From the NCBI GenBank assembly GCA_023137275.1, contig JAGLPO010000053.1, positions 1-32,294 of the forward strand: 32,294 bases of DNA, written 5' to 3'. The DNA comes from Candidatus Parcubacteria bacterium. Lineage in GTDB: Bacteria; Patescibacteriota; Patescibacteriia; Patescibacteriales; UBA12075. The notes beneath the pieces were generated by a model. It worked only from the letters and a program-made list of their open reading frames with translations. It was not told the origin of the DNA and made no database searches. The stretch's first letter is position 1. Each line of letters begins with the position of its first letter. The position numbers and the translations under genes were made by a program. Positions 17,646 through 26,568 of the stretch are shown here, one piece after another.

Positions 17646-18217
17646 TTGCGTACTTAAAAGGTAAAATTAAAAATAAGGGACAGGGTTATATAATCCTTGA
17701 CGTTAAAGACGTTGGTTATCAAGTCTTTATAAATCCAACCATGTATACTGCCTTGGAAATTGGCCAGGAGATTGAATTTTATATTCATCACCATATACGG
17801 GAAGATGCCATGGACTTGTATGGTTTTAATACACCTGAAGATTTGGAAATGTTCAAGCTTTTACTTTCAATATCAGGAATTGGCCCAAAGTCCGCGCTGG
17901 GCGTATTGGCGGTTTCCAGCGTAAATGAGATAAGGGAAACAATTGCCCAAGGCGACTCTTCGCTTCTTACTAAAGTGTCTGGGATTGGCAAGAAGACAGC
18001 CGAACGCGTTGTTTTGGAATTACGGGAAAAAGTCGCTCATTTGGCAGATTCGGGAAATTCGCAAGTCAGTGCTTTGGCCGGCAGCGATGAGATTGATGCT
18101 TTAATGGCGCTGGGCTATTCGCTGCAGCAGGCCAGGGAAGCGTTAAGGAAAGTAAATCCGAAAACTAAAGACAGCGGCCAGCGCATAAAAGAAGCACTTA
18201 AAAATTTAGGAAAATAA
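17642..18217 (+). CDS. ruvA: Holliday junction branch migration protein RuvA
   Basis: MIAYLKGKIKNKGQGYIILDVKDVGYQVF; LLSISGIGPKSALGVL; VSGIGKKTAERVVLELREK; ATGA overlap with the upstream stop. Confidence 0.97.
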   Translation: MIAYLKGKIKNKGQGYIILDVKDVGYQVFINPTMYTALEIGQEIEFYIHHHIREDAMDLYGFNTPEDLEMFKLLLSISGIGPKSALGVLAVSSVNEIRETIAQGDSSLLTKVSGIGKKTAERVVLELREKVAHLADSGNSQVSALAGSDEIDALMALGYSLQQAREALRKVNPKTKDSGQRIKEALKNLGK

Positions 18218-18220
18218 AGG

Positions 18221-19195
18221 ATGAAATCATTTGAATTAACCAAAAAAGAGCAATTAAATGATTTTGTTGCTAAGCAAAAGCATAGCCAGTTTTTGCAATC
18301 CTGGGAATGGGGAGAGTTTCAAGAAGATGCTGGGAAGAAAGTAATTAGATTAGGTTTTACAAAAGATGAAAAATTATTTTTTGCAATCACGCTTATTAAA
18401 AATAATTTTCCTGGCGGATTAAGTTATTTTTATTCTCCACGGATTGGAATTAAGAATTTAAATGATGAGCAATTAAAATTTGTTTTTGATGAAATAAAAA
18501 ATGTAGCCAAACAAGAAAAAGCAGTATTTTTTCGCTTTGAACCCATAAGTGAGTTACAAGTTACGAGTTACAAGTTACGAGTTATACGAACCATTGACGT
18601 TCAGCCAAGTAAAACTTTAATTTTAGATTTAACACAATCAGAGGATGAATTATTAAAGCAGATGCATCAGAAAACCAGATATAATATTAGGTTAGCGGCA
18701 AGAAAAGGCGTAAAAGTTAAAGTGCTTGAAAATATTGATAAATATTTTGATGAGTTTTGGCAATTAATGGCGCAAACGGAAAAGAGAGACGGCTTTCGTT
18801 TGCATGGCAAAAATTATTATCAGAAGATGCTAAAATTTGATAGCAGGTTTATAAAATTAATTGTAGCTTTTTATAGGGATAAGATGTTGTGCGCAAATAT
18901 AGTTTCTTTTTTTGGTGATATGGCAACATATATTCATGGAGCCTCGGCAAATAAAAATAGAAATTTAATGGCTCCATACGCGCTACAATGGCATTCTATT
19001 AAATTAGCAAAAGAATATGGCTTAAAATATTATGATTTTAACGGTATTGATGAGGTAAAGTGGCCGGGTGTAACCAGGTTTAAAAAAGGATTTGGCGGCA
19101 GCGAGATAAGTTATCCCGGGTCCTTTGATATGGTATTTGATAATAATAAATACCTAATTTATAAAATGTTAAGAAAAATACGGCGATTTTTTTAA
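18221..19195 (+). CDS. FemAB/GNAT-type peptidoglycan bridge aminoacyltransferase-like protein; 3' end rearranged
   Basis: FLQSWEWGEFQEDAGKKVIRLG; MHQKTRYNIRLAARKGV; YIHGASANKNRNLMAPYALQWHSIKLAKEYGLKYYDFNGI; FKKGFGG. Confidence 0.9.
   Translation: MKSFELTKKEQLNDFVAKQKHSQFLQSWEWGEFQEDAGKKVIRLGFTKDEKLFFAITLIKNNFPGGLSYFYSPRIGIKNLNDEQLKFVFDEIKNVAKQEKAVFFRFEPISELQVTSYKLRVIRTIDVQPSKTLILDLTQSEDELLKQMHQKTRYNIRLAARKGVKVKVLENIDKYFDEFWQLMAQTEKRDGFRLHGKNYYQKMLKFDSRFIKLIVAFYRDKMLCANIVSFFGDMATYIHGASANKNRNLMAPYALQWHSIKLAKEYGLKYYDFNGIDEVKWPGVTRFKKGFGGSEISYPGSFDMVFDNNKYLIYKMLRKIRRFF
18552..18579 (+). repeat. Heptanucleotide tandem repeat inside the FemAB-like gene
   Basis: AGTTACA AGTTACG AGTTACA AGTTACG (then AGTTATA), in frame (LQVTSYKLRV). 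Confidence 0.9.
19155..19183 (+). repeat. 29-bp direct repeat, left copy
   Basis: TAATTTATAAAATGTTAAGAAAAATACGG, exactly identical to 24665-24693. Confidence 0.98.
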
Positions 19196-19298
19196 AATAA
19201 AAATTTTTGATTCATTTGAATTTTTATGATAGTTCAAAGCGAAACAGAAATCGTTCACCATTGGTTAGTTGCAAATTTTGTAATCTAAAAAGTTTATC

Positions 19299-22200
19299 AT
19301 GCCGGAAAAAACAATAAATAGTTTAGAACAAATAAAAAATCAGTCAAAAGAAATATCAAATATTATAAAAGATATTAAAATTAGCTATGGAAGTGATTTT
19401 AATGATAATGAAATTTTGGAAATAAAAGAATATATAGACGATGATATAAATAATCTTTTAAAACAAGGATATAGCGAGGGAGATGCTGTTAAAAAAATTA
19501 AACAGGATTTAAAAGTTCATAATTTCGCGATTCCGTTGCTTGACGCTGTGGCCAGCTCCGCGGTTCAATCAAAAGAGCAAAGGGAAATAATAGAAAATTT
19601 AATTCAAGAAAACAGAACTTTGGAAAATTATTTAAAGCAGTCTAATTACAATACAGAAACATGGATAAATAATATTTATAATAAAATGCATTTTCAGTTT
19701 TCCAGATCAGAACGGCCGATTATTGAGGTATTGGCCAATGGTTTGGATGCTTGCGAAACAGGAAAGAAACAAGCTGAGTACGCAGTTTTTGATGATGGCT
19801 TTGAAGTAAAAGATAATGGCGTTGGCATGGATTATGAAGATATTTTAATTAAACTAAATATTCCAACAGAAACTTCAAAAGAAGATTCAGAAAGCGGCAT
19901 AGGCAGGTTTGGGCAAGGATTTTATAGTATATTCAGTTATTTAAAAAATCCTGGCGATAAAGTTGAGGTTGAAACAAAAAAAGACGGAGAACATGGCTAT
20001 AAAGCAACTTATTCTTTTGTTAATAGAATAGAAAAAGTGATTTCAGATAAAAAAAGCAAAGAATTAGAAAATTATCAAAAAAATAAATTTGTTAAAGTTG
20101 AGCATATTAAGGATACAGATAGATATTTAATAATTTATCCGGAGATAGATTTTAAGATTGAAGAAATTGACAAAAAAAATTCAGGCACAACAGTAAGATT
20201 AAAATCAGAAGAATTTCAATTTGAAGAAATAGAAAAAGTAGTGGAGGATTATATGAAATATTATTCGAATGGCGACATAAAAAATTTTAAAGGAGAGGTA
20301 ATAAATATCGGACAAAATTTAGAAAAAATTAAAACTAAAAACGGAGTTTCTATTCTTTATAATTACGAATCATTACCTAATGATGAAAAATCTGATGATG
20401 AAAAAAAAGAAAATGAATTTAAAAATATAAAAGCTGCTATTACAATTGGCGGGATAAAAATAGAGAATTTTGATGTATCAGGAACTAATTTGCCTGATAA
20501 TTTTATTATTGACTTGCCATTAGATATTAATTTAACTGTTTCCAGAGATAATGTCGTGGTTGATAAAAAAACAATTAATTTTATCAAGGAAGCCATTGAT
20601 CAAATAGTTGAGAATAGTCAGGATGTAGGATTGATAAACGCGATGTATCCATTGGCTCAGGAATTGCAAAAAAGAAGCATTACCATAAAAAAGGAATACA
20701 ATTTAGGCCAATATTTTAAAAACAGTTTTGATAAAGAATTTAGTGAAACGCAAAATTTTATTCCTAACACTAAAGAGTTTGGGGAATATTTTGATAATGA
20801 TAATTTAGAATTCAAACCGGTTGATTTGAATTTAATTAAGGATAAAAATTTATTTGATAATTTTGAAAAATTAGATAATGATATTTTTAATGGATATAGA
20901 AACGATATTAAATTTGCTCCTTTACAAAAAAATAAGAAATTTTTAGCTTGCGAGAATAGTGTTTTAATCAATCAAAATTTACAGCCGTTAAATCAAGAAA
21001 AAGTCGCTATAATAAATGCTTATTTGAGCAATATTAAAAAAACAGAATCACTTAAAGCTTTGGATTTAGGCGATATTGAGTTTAAGGAGACAAAGGCAGA
21101 AGAAATTAAAAAAAATACAGATGAAGAAATACCAAAAATAGAAGAAATTGCTTTAGAAACTGATATGAATAATGTTGATAAAAATAGTCTTAATTTTATT
21201 AAGTTTCAAGAATTTTTAGAAAATATTAAAGAAGAAGAAAATAAGAAAGAACAGATAAAAAATTATTTAGATAAAAATATTAAAATTGAAAATTATGAGT
21301 TTGATGAAAAATATTTTCAAGAAAGTTCAGTAGATGAGTTGAAATTATTTGGCGAAAAAATCTTGTTGTTTCAGGAAAAATTCAATTTTAATGAAATTAC
21401 CCCGATTAAAAATAATGCGATGAATAGTGTTTGGCAAAGTCTGCAAAATAATGATTTGAGCGTTGATGAATTTTTAAAAACAGCTAATGGCAATGCTATG
21501 AATCTGTTTTTGCCGACGTTTGAGAAAATGAATAATTTAATAAAAGATTTTTCTGATTATGAGCCGGTGGATATTCATAAATTTTTAAGCGGTTTTGAAA
21601 AAAATAGCATCCTTGAAAATCATATCAAGGAAGTTAATTGCAATATTGCGACATTAGAAGAAAATAAAAATTTATTATTATCATTACAAGATAAAAAATT
21701 TGTTAATGTTTTATTAGGCAAAGGCATCTCTTATGTTAGTTTCCATTATGGAAAAGATAAAATATATATTAGAAAAAGTACAATAATTAGTCAATATATA
21801 AAATGTATAAAAAAATATAAAAGAATTTTTCAAAATGAAAATATATGTTCAAATTCAAATAAAAAAAATTACTATGGACCAGTCCGTAGTGCGATTGACA
21901 TTTTAGAATCGATCTCTGAATTATACCCGGGAAAACATGGAGTAAAAGCAAAAGAAATGATAAGTAATTTAAAAAAATCAATAGATGACAATGAAAGAAA
22001 ATTAATATTATATTTAATTGTAGCAGAAAAATTTGGAATTTACGCTTATAATATGAATGGCATGTCAAAAAATAGTAAAGATAATAGTATAAAAAATACA
22101 GAACAATTAATAAATTTTTTAAAAGATGATACAATTGATTTTCAAAAAGATAAATTACATTTTATTTATGATAAGCTTATTAGTAGGGATTCAAACATTA

Positions 22201-24662
22201 AAGATATAATAAATATATTGCCTAATTTGAAAAAAATTTTGATTTTTATTAATAAAAATCAAAAAATACAAACTTATTTGTATAACAAAGGAACAATAGC
22301 GTCTGATAGAATAAAAGAAATAATTTTATGTAACGCCATAAAAATAAAAGATGAAGATAGTGCAAAGGAGTATTTAGAACTTTGCGTTAGACGACAAGAC
22401 GAATTTAATGAGATTGCGGATGAGTTAGACTCTGGGATGGAGATAGATGAAAAAATTTTCAGTATTGGTGCAAGAGTAAACGGTTTATTTAAAATAGCAA
22501 AAAACGCTATAGTAGCTAATAAAATAATAGATGAAGTGCTAAATAACGAATCTAAAGACAGCATAAGAACTATTTTAAAAGAGATGTATATATGGACACA
22601 GGAAACTCAAGTTAATGAAGTAAGTAAAGAAGCTCGTAAATATTTTATTTTAGCCACTATGGATGATAAGGCAAGACATAAAGAAAGTGAAAATGAAAAA
22701 CAATTTACGCAAAATCCAGTTAAAAATATTTCCCTTAACGCGCATTATGCCAGCGCGATGGAAGCAGGAGCGGACTTTGAAAAAAAGCCGTTAAATAAAT
22801 ATTTTGATGATTTGAATAAAAAAGAGATCAATCAAGGCGTTTTGCAGATTTCCCGCAGGAATATTGACAGTTCGGTCCATGATGTTAACAGAAATCCGTT
22901 TATATTTTCCAGAGAATTAACGCAAAACGCATTGGATGAATGCTCGCGCAATCCTGAGATAAAACAGGAATTTCAAATTGACTGGTTTTGCGATAAAAAA
23001 GATGATCTGCATATAACTTTTAAAGATTTCGCGGGCATGGATGAAAATACTGTAATGAATGATTTACTTATACCTTTTAAAACAACAAAATTTCACGAAG
23101 ATGATTTAACAGGAAAATTCGGGCAAGGATTTTTTACTATTTTTAGCGAAGCCAAAGAAGTATTTATAAAAACAAAAAAGCAAGATGAAAAATTAAAATT
23201 ATTTAAATTTACTCCTACTAAAAACAAGCAGGGAAGAATTCAAGATATAGAAATATCAGCGGCAGAAGTAGAAGATGAACAGGATTTTGTTGGCACAGAA
23301 ATTGAATTTATTAAAAAAACCAAAGAGCCGTTATGGGATGTGGCGCAAATGAAAGCAAATATTATATCCTTTATTCGTTTTGTGCCTGATGATGAGATGG
23401 ATATAAAATGGCAGGATCAAAAAATAAATATGGTAAGCAAGAAAAAAGATCTTTTATCAGCTGATAAAATAGAAGAATACGGCGATCAAGAGCTTAAAAT
23501 ATATTTTGCAAAAGGCGAGCAAGCTTTTACGCAAAATGGATTATATATAAAAGATATTTCTAAAAAATATTTAGAGCAAATGCCTGAACAGATTACGGAA
23601 ATAATGAAAAATACAGGCATGGTTATTGATGTGCCTGCCAAAATAGAATTATTGTCTTCAAGAAGCGATTTTATTGATAAAGAAAAAACGCAGGATATTT
23701 TACATCCTTATGTGTTAAAAGGATTATTAAAAAGTTCTTTAAATTTATTTATGCAAGAAAAAGCCGACATAAGCGTTTTGCCGGATGATTTTTTCATAAG
23801 AGCCGCGAGATATAAATTAAATGATTATGATGAAATTATGCAGGAAATTGTTAAGCCGCTTGAAAATAATAAAAGTATTGACAATAAATTAATTAAAGAA
23901 TTTTTAACTAGCAGTGATGACAAGAACAGAAATTTAGGCAAAATATTCGCGAATTACAAATTTATTGTTATAAAAAATCAAAAAAACAAATTTTCTATTG
24001 TAGAATTAATAAATGGATTAGAAAAAGAAACAATTAACAAAAATGATTTGTCTGAAGAACTTTTTAAAAAAATATTTAAAGAGCAGGAAAGGGCAAAGCC
24101 TGTCAGGGAACAAATGGAGAAAGCGGAAGTTGAGCAATTTTATGATAGAGAAATTGCCAGCAAAGAGGGTATTGATATAAAAAATAAAAAATTAGGGTTA
24201 CTTTACGCAACCGCTGATTTAATTTATAGAACGCAAAATAAAATAAAAGAGCATTATGATGCTCCAACAGATATTGATTTATTAGTTTATAAAAAATATG
24301 ATTTTAGCGCGGCTCACGCAAGGCAAGGCGGTGGACAGATAGGATGGAATTTTGATTATTTTAAAGAAATTTCAGAAAATTTTAAAAAGGTATTAGACGG
24401 TTTTTCGTCTAAAAACGATTTAACAAGATTATTTTTAAAAATAATAAAAACTTCCGCCCATGAATTAACGCATATTCAAGAAGACATAGCTGATTTTACT
24501 CATGATGATAGATTTTACCAAATACTTTGCGCGAAATTAGAGAAAACGCTTGATAAGCCGTTTATGGATAAAATTATTTTTGAGGTTAAAAAGTTTATTA
24601 AAGATAATAAATTAGAATTAGAGAATTTTGATTTTGATAGCGTTAAAGAATATTATTGGTAG
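19299..24662 (+). CDS. Giant protein with two GHKL/Hsp90-type ATPase modules and a C-terminal HExxH metallopeptidase-like motif
   Basis: Module 1: EVLANGLDACE, KDNGVGMDYED, SGIGRFGQGFYSIFSYL, then IDLPLDINLTVSRDNVVVDKKT. Module 2: ELTQNALDECSR, KDFAGMDENTVM, LTGKFGQGFFTIFSEA, then IDVPAKIELLSSRSDFIDKEKT. C-terminus: KTSAHELTHIQEDIADFTHDDRFYQIL. Confidence 0.85.
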   Translation: MPEKTINSLEQIKNQSKEISNIIKDIKISYGSDFNDNEILEIKEYIDDDINNLLKQGYSEGDAVKKIKQDLKVHNFAIPLLDAVASSAVQSKEQREIIENLIQENRTLENYLKQSNYNTETWINNIYNKMHFQFSRSERPIIEVLANGLDACETGKKQAEYAVFDDGFEVKDNGVGMDYEDILIKLNIPTETSKEDSESGIGRFGQGFYSIFSYLKNPGDKVEVETKKDGEHGYKATYSFVNRIEKVISDKKSKELENYQKNKFVKVEHIKDTDRYLIIYPEIDFKIEEIDKKNSGTTVRLKSEEFQFEEIEKVVEDYMKYYSNGDIKNFKGEVINIGQNLEKIKTKNGVSILYNYESLPNDEKSDDEKKENEFKNIKAAITIGGIKIENFDVSGTNLPDNFIIDLPLDINLTVSRDNVVVDKKTINFIKEAIDQIVENSQDVGLINAMYPLAQELQKRSITIKKEYNLGQYFKNSFDKEFSETQNFIPNTKEFGEYFDNDNLEFKPVDLNLIKDKNLFDNFEKLDNDIFNGYRNDIKFAPLQKNKKFLACENSVLINQNLQPLNQEKVAIINAYLSNIKKTESLKALDLGDIEFKETKAEEIKKNTDEEIPKIEEIALETDMNNVDKNSLNFIKFQEFLENIKEEENKKEQIKNYLDKNIKIENYEFDEKYFQESSVDELKLFGEKILLFQEKFNFNEITPIKNNAMNSVWQSLQNNDLSVDEFLKTANGNAMNLFLPTFEKMNNLIKDFSDYEPVDIHKFLSGFEKNSILENHIKEVNCNIATLEENKNLLLSLQDKKFVNVLLGKGISYVSFHYGKDKIYIRKSTIISQYIKCIKKYKRIFQNENICSNSNKKNYYGPVRSAIDILESISELYPGKHGVKAKEMISNLKKSIDDNERKLILYLIVAEKFGIYAYNMNGMSKNSKDNSIKNTEQLINFLKDDTIDFQKDKLHFIYDKLISRDSNIKDIINILPNLKKILIFINKNQKIQTYLYNKGTIASDRIKEIILCNAIKIKDEDSAKEYLELCVRRQDEFNEIADELDSGMEIDEKIFSIGARVNGLFKIAKNAIVANKIIDEVLNNESKDSIRTILKEMYIWTQETQVNEVSKEARKYFILATMDDKARHKESENEKQFTQNPVKNISLNAHYASAMEAGADFEKKPLNKYFDDLNKKEINQGVLQISRRNIDSSVHDVNRNPFIFSRELTQNALDECSRNPEIKQEFQIDWFCDKKDDLHITFKDFAGMDENTVMNDLLIPFKTTKFHEDDLTGKFGQGFFTIFSEAKEVFIKTKKQDEKLKLFKFTPTKNKQGRIQDIEISAAEVEDEQDFVGTEIEFIKKTKEPLWDVAQMKANIISFIRFVPDDEMDIKWQDQKINMVSKKKDLLSADKIEEYGDQELKIYFAKGEQAFTQNGLYIKDISKKYLEQMPEQITEIMKNTGMVIDVPAKIELLSSRSDFIDKEKTQDILHPYVLKGLLKSSLNLFMQEKADISVLPDDFFIRAARYKLNDYDEIMQEIVKPLENNKSIDNKLIKEFLTSSDDKNRNLGKIFANYKFIVIKNQKNKFSIVELINGLEKETINKNDLSEELFKKIFKEQERAKPVREQMEKAEVEQFYDREIASKEGIDIKNKKLGLLYATADLIYRTQNKIKEHYDAPTDIDLLVYKKYDFSAAHARQGGGQIGWNFDYFKEISENFKKVLDGFSSKNDLTRLFLKIIKTSAHELTHIQEDIADFTHDDRFYQILCAKLEKTLDKPFMDKIIFEVKKFIKDNKLELENFDFDSVKEYYW

Positions 24663-24664
24663 TT

Positions 24665-24693
24665 TAATTTATAAAATGTTAAGAAAAATACGG
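24665..24693 (+). repeat. 29-bp direct repeat, right copy
   Basis: Identical to 19155-19183; runs into the GGAG-ATG start of the MurE-type gene. Confidence 0.98.
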
Positions 24694-24695
24694 AG

Positions 24696-26102
24696 ATGGA
24701 TAAACTATTGTATTTAATCAAAAAATTAATACCGCGAAAATTATTTAAATTACTGCAGCCGGTATATCATTTTCTGCTAAGCTACGCGGCCGCTTTGGTC
24801 TATTGTTTTCCCAGTAATAGTTTAATAGTAGTGGGGGTAACCGGTACGACCGGCAAAACCACAAGTGTGTATTTAATCGCGAAAATGTTAGAAGAAAGTG
24901 GGTTAAAAACTGGTTTTACTTCTACTGCCATGTTTAATGACGGCAGGCGCGAATGGTTGAATGAAAAAAAAATGACCATGATCGGCCGTTTGTTTACCCA
25001 GCGGATTCTTCGCAAGATGGTCAAAAATAAGTGCCAGGTAGCGATTGTTGAGACAACATCGGAAGGAATTGTGCAATTTCGCCATCGCTTTATTAATTAT
25101 GATATATTAGTGTTTACCGGGCTTTATGAGGAACATATTGAGTCGCATGGCAGCTTTGATAATTATAAAAAAGCTAAAGGTAGATTGTTTGCCCATTTAA
25201 AAAAATGTAATCATAAGTATCGGAACGATAATTACCAAATTGTAAATACCGGAGAATCAGGACTAAAAAAGATCGATCATTTGAGAGTAAAGAAAACTAT
25301 AATAGCAAATGGGGACGATGAGCATAAAGATTATTTTTTGTCGTTTTGGGCAGAGGAGAAATATGTTTATTCACAGTCCGGCAACCAACATGATGATTCC
25401 TCCACGCATAATGTTGCCTATGGTAATCTTAAAATTACCGGAGAGGGGACGGAATTTATTTTTCAAAATACCAAAGTAGCCTTGCAATTGATTGGAGCAT
25501 TTAGCGCCGGGAATGCTATGAACGGGGTTTGTGTTGGCCTAGCTCTTGGTCTCAGGGAGGGTAAAATTAAAAAGGGTCTTGAAAAAATAAGCGGTGTCGC
25601 CGGTCGCTTGGAAAAGATTGACGAAGGGCAGAGTTTTACCGTGATTATTGACTATGCCTTTGAGCCAAATGCTTTGTCCAAATTATATAACACAGTTGAT
25701 CTTATTCCTCATAAAAAAATTATTCATGTCCTGGGTTCAACCGGCGGAGGCAGGGATATTGCCCGGCGCCCCAAATTGGGCAAAATTGCCGGCGAAAAAG
25801 CCGACTTGGTGATAATAACAAATGAAGATCCTTATGATGATGATCCGGAAATAATTATTGACCAGGTGTCTCTGGGCGCTGAGAAAGCCGGTAAGACAGT
25901 GAATAAGAATTTATTTAAAATTACTGACAGGCGCCAGGCTATAAAAAAGGCCTTGTCTTTAGCCAGCGACCAGGATATTGTATTAATTACCGGCAAGGGC
26001 AGTGAGCAGGCGATATGTGTTGCTAACGGCCAAAAAATCACTTGGGATGACCGGGCAGTAGCCAGAAGTTTGCTGCAAAATAAATACAGACAAATGGATT
26101 AA
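24696..26102 (+). CDS. murE: MurE-type Mur ligase (UDP-MurNAc-tripeptide synthetase family)
   Basis: GVTGTTGKTTSVYLIAKML; ETTSEGIVQFRH; GSTGGGRDIARRPKLGKIA; NEDPYDDDPEII; ITGKGSEQAI. Confidence 0.88.
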   Translation: MDKLLYLIKKLIPRKLFKLLQPVYHFLLSYAAALVYCFPSNSLIVVGVTGTTGKTTSVYLIAKMLEESGLKTGFTSTAMFNDGRREWLNEKKMTMIGRLFTQRILRKMVKNKCQVAIVETTSEGIVQFRHRFINYDILVFTGLYEEHIESHGSFDNYKKAKGRLFAHLKKCNHKYRNDNYQIVNTGESGLKKIDHLRVKKTIIANGDDEHKDYFLSFWAEEKYVYSQSGNQHDDSSTHNVAYGNLKITGEGTEFIFQNTKVALQLIGAFSAGNAMNGVCVGLALGLREGKIKKGLEKISGVAGRLEKIDEGQSFTVIIDYAFEPNALSKLYNTVDLIPHKKIIHVLGSTGGGRDIARRPKLGKIAGEKADLVIITNEDPYDDDPEIIIDQVSLGAEKAGKTVNKNLFKITDRRQAIKKALSLASDQDIVLITGKGSEQAICVANGQKITWDDRAVARSLLQNKYRQMD

Positions 26103-26147
26103 AAATTAGTAAATATATTTTATTTAATATTAGTCAAAGAAAAACTC

Positions 26148-26176
26148 TTGACATTTTTAAGCGAAACTGTTAAATT
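26148..26176 (+). promoter_or_regulatory. Promoter upstream of the rpoBC leader
   Basis: TTGACA-N17-TAAATT. Confidence 0.6.
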
Positions 26177-26221
26177 AAATAATATTAATAAAATATTTTT
26201 TTAATGTAAATAAAATATAAG

Positions 26222-26270
26222 AAACGGAAAAATTCGTGTAATAAAATAAGCGAATAAAAGCCGTTTTTTT
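26222..26270 (+). terminator. Terminator-like stem-loop in the rpoB leader
   Basis: AAACGG-aaaa-ATTCG-(14 nt)-CGAAT-aaaag-CCGTTTTTTT. Confidence 0.5.
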
Positions 26271-26286
26271 GTTTTGCTTATATTTA

Positions 26287-26447
26287 GGGTCTATCACCAA
26301 ATACCCGATTTGGCTATATTTTCCAGATTTCTGTAAATTTTGTAAAATATTTTTTCGCCTATATTAACACATAAGCTCAAAAATATTTTACAAAATTTCC
26401 TTAAAATCTGAAAAATCTATCTCAAAAGCGTATTTGGCGATAGACCC
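26287..26447. mobile_element. MITE-like fold-back element, copy 2, in the rpoB leader
   Basis: Ends GGGTCTATCACCAAATAC / GTATTTGGCGATAGACCC (one mismatch). Core gcctatattaacacataagc and caaaatttccttaaaatctg match copy 1. Confidence 0.75.
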
Positions 26448-26536
26448 ATCAAAAATAGAAAATCTCCTTGCGCTTTATTAATTAAAGTAAATGGTCAGTG
26501 GATTTTTACTTGCTTAATTAAATAAAAATAGATTAT

Positions 26537-26568
26537 AACTCAGGCCATAAAGGCATTGAGCTTTTTTT
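26537..26568 (+). terminator. Second terminator-like hairpin in the rpoB leader
   Basis: CTCA-g-GCC-ataaa-GGC-at-TGAG followed by CTTTTTTT. Confidence 0.45.

Noticed and set aside
19299-24662. Calling the giant ORF an HtpG/Hsp90 chaperone, MutL or topoisomerase VI subunit
   Set aside because: Only the GHKL motifs are shared; the length, duplicated module and C-terminal HELTH motif do not match any of these families.
18221-24693. Classical transposon with the giant gene as cargo
   Set aside because: No transposase or recombinase ORF and no terminal inverted repeats found; only long direct repeats are present, so the mechanism is left open.
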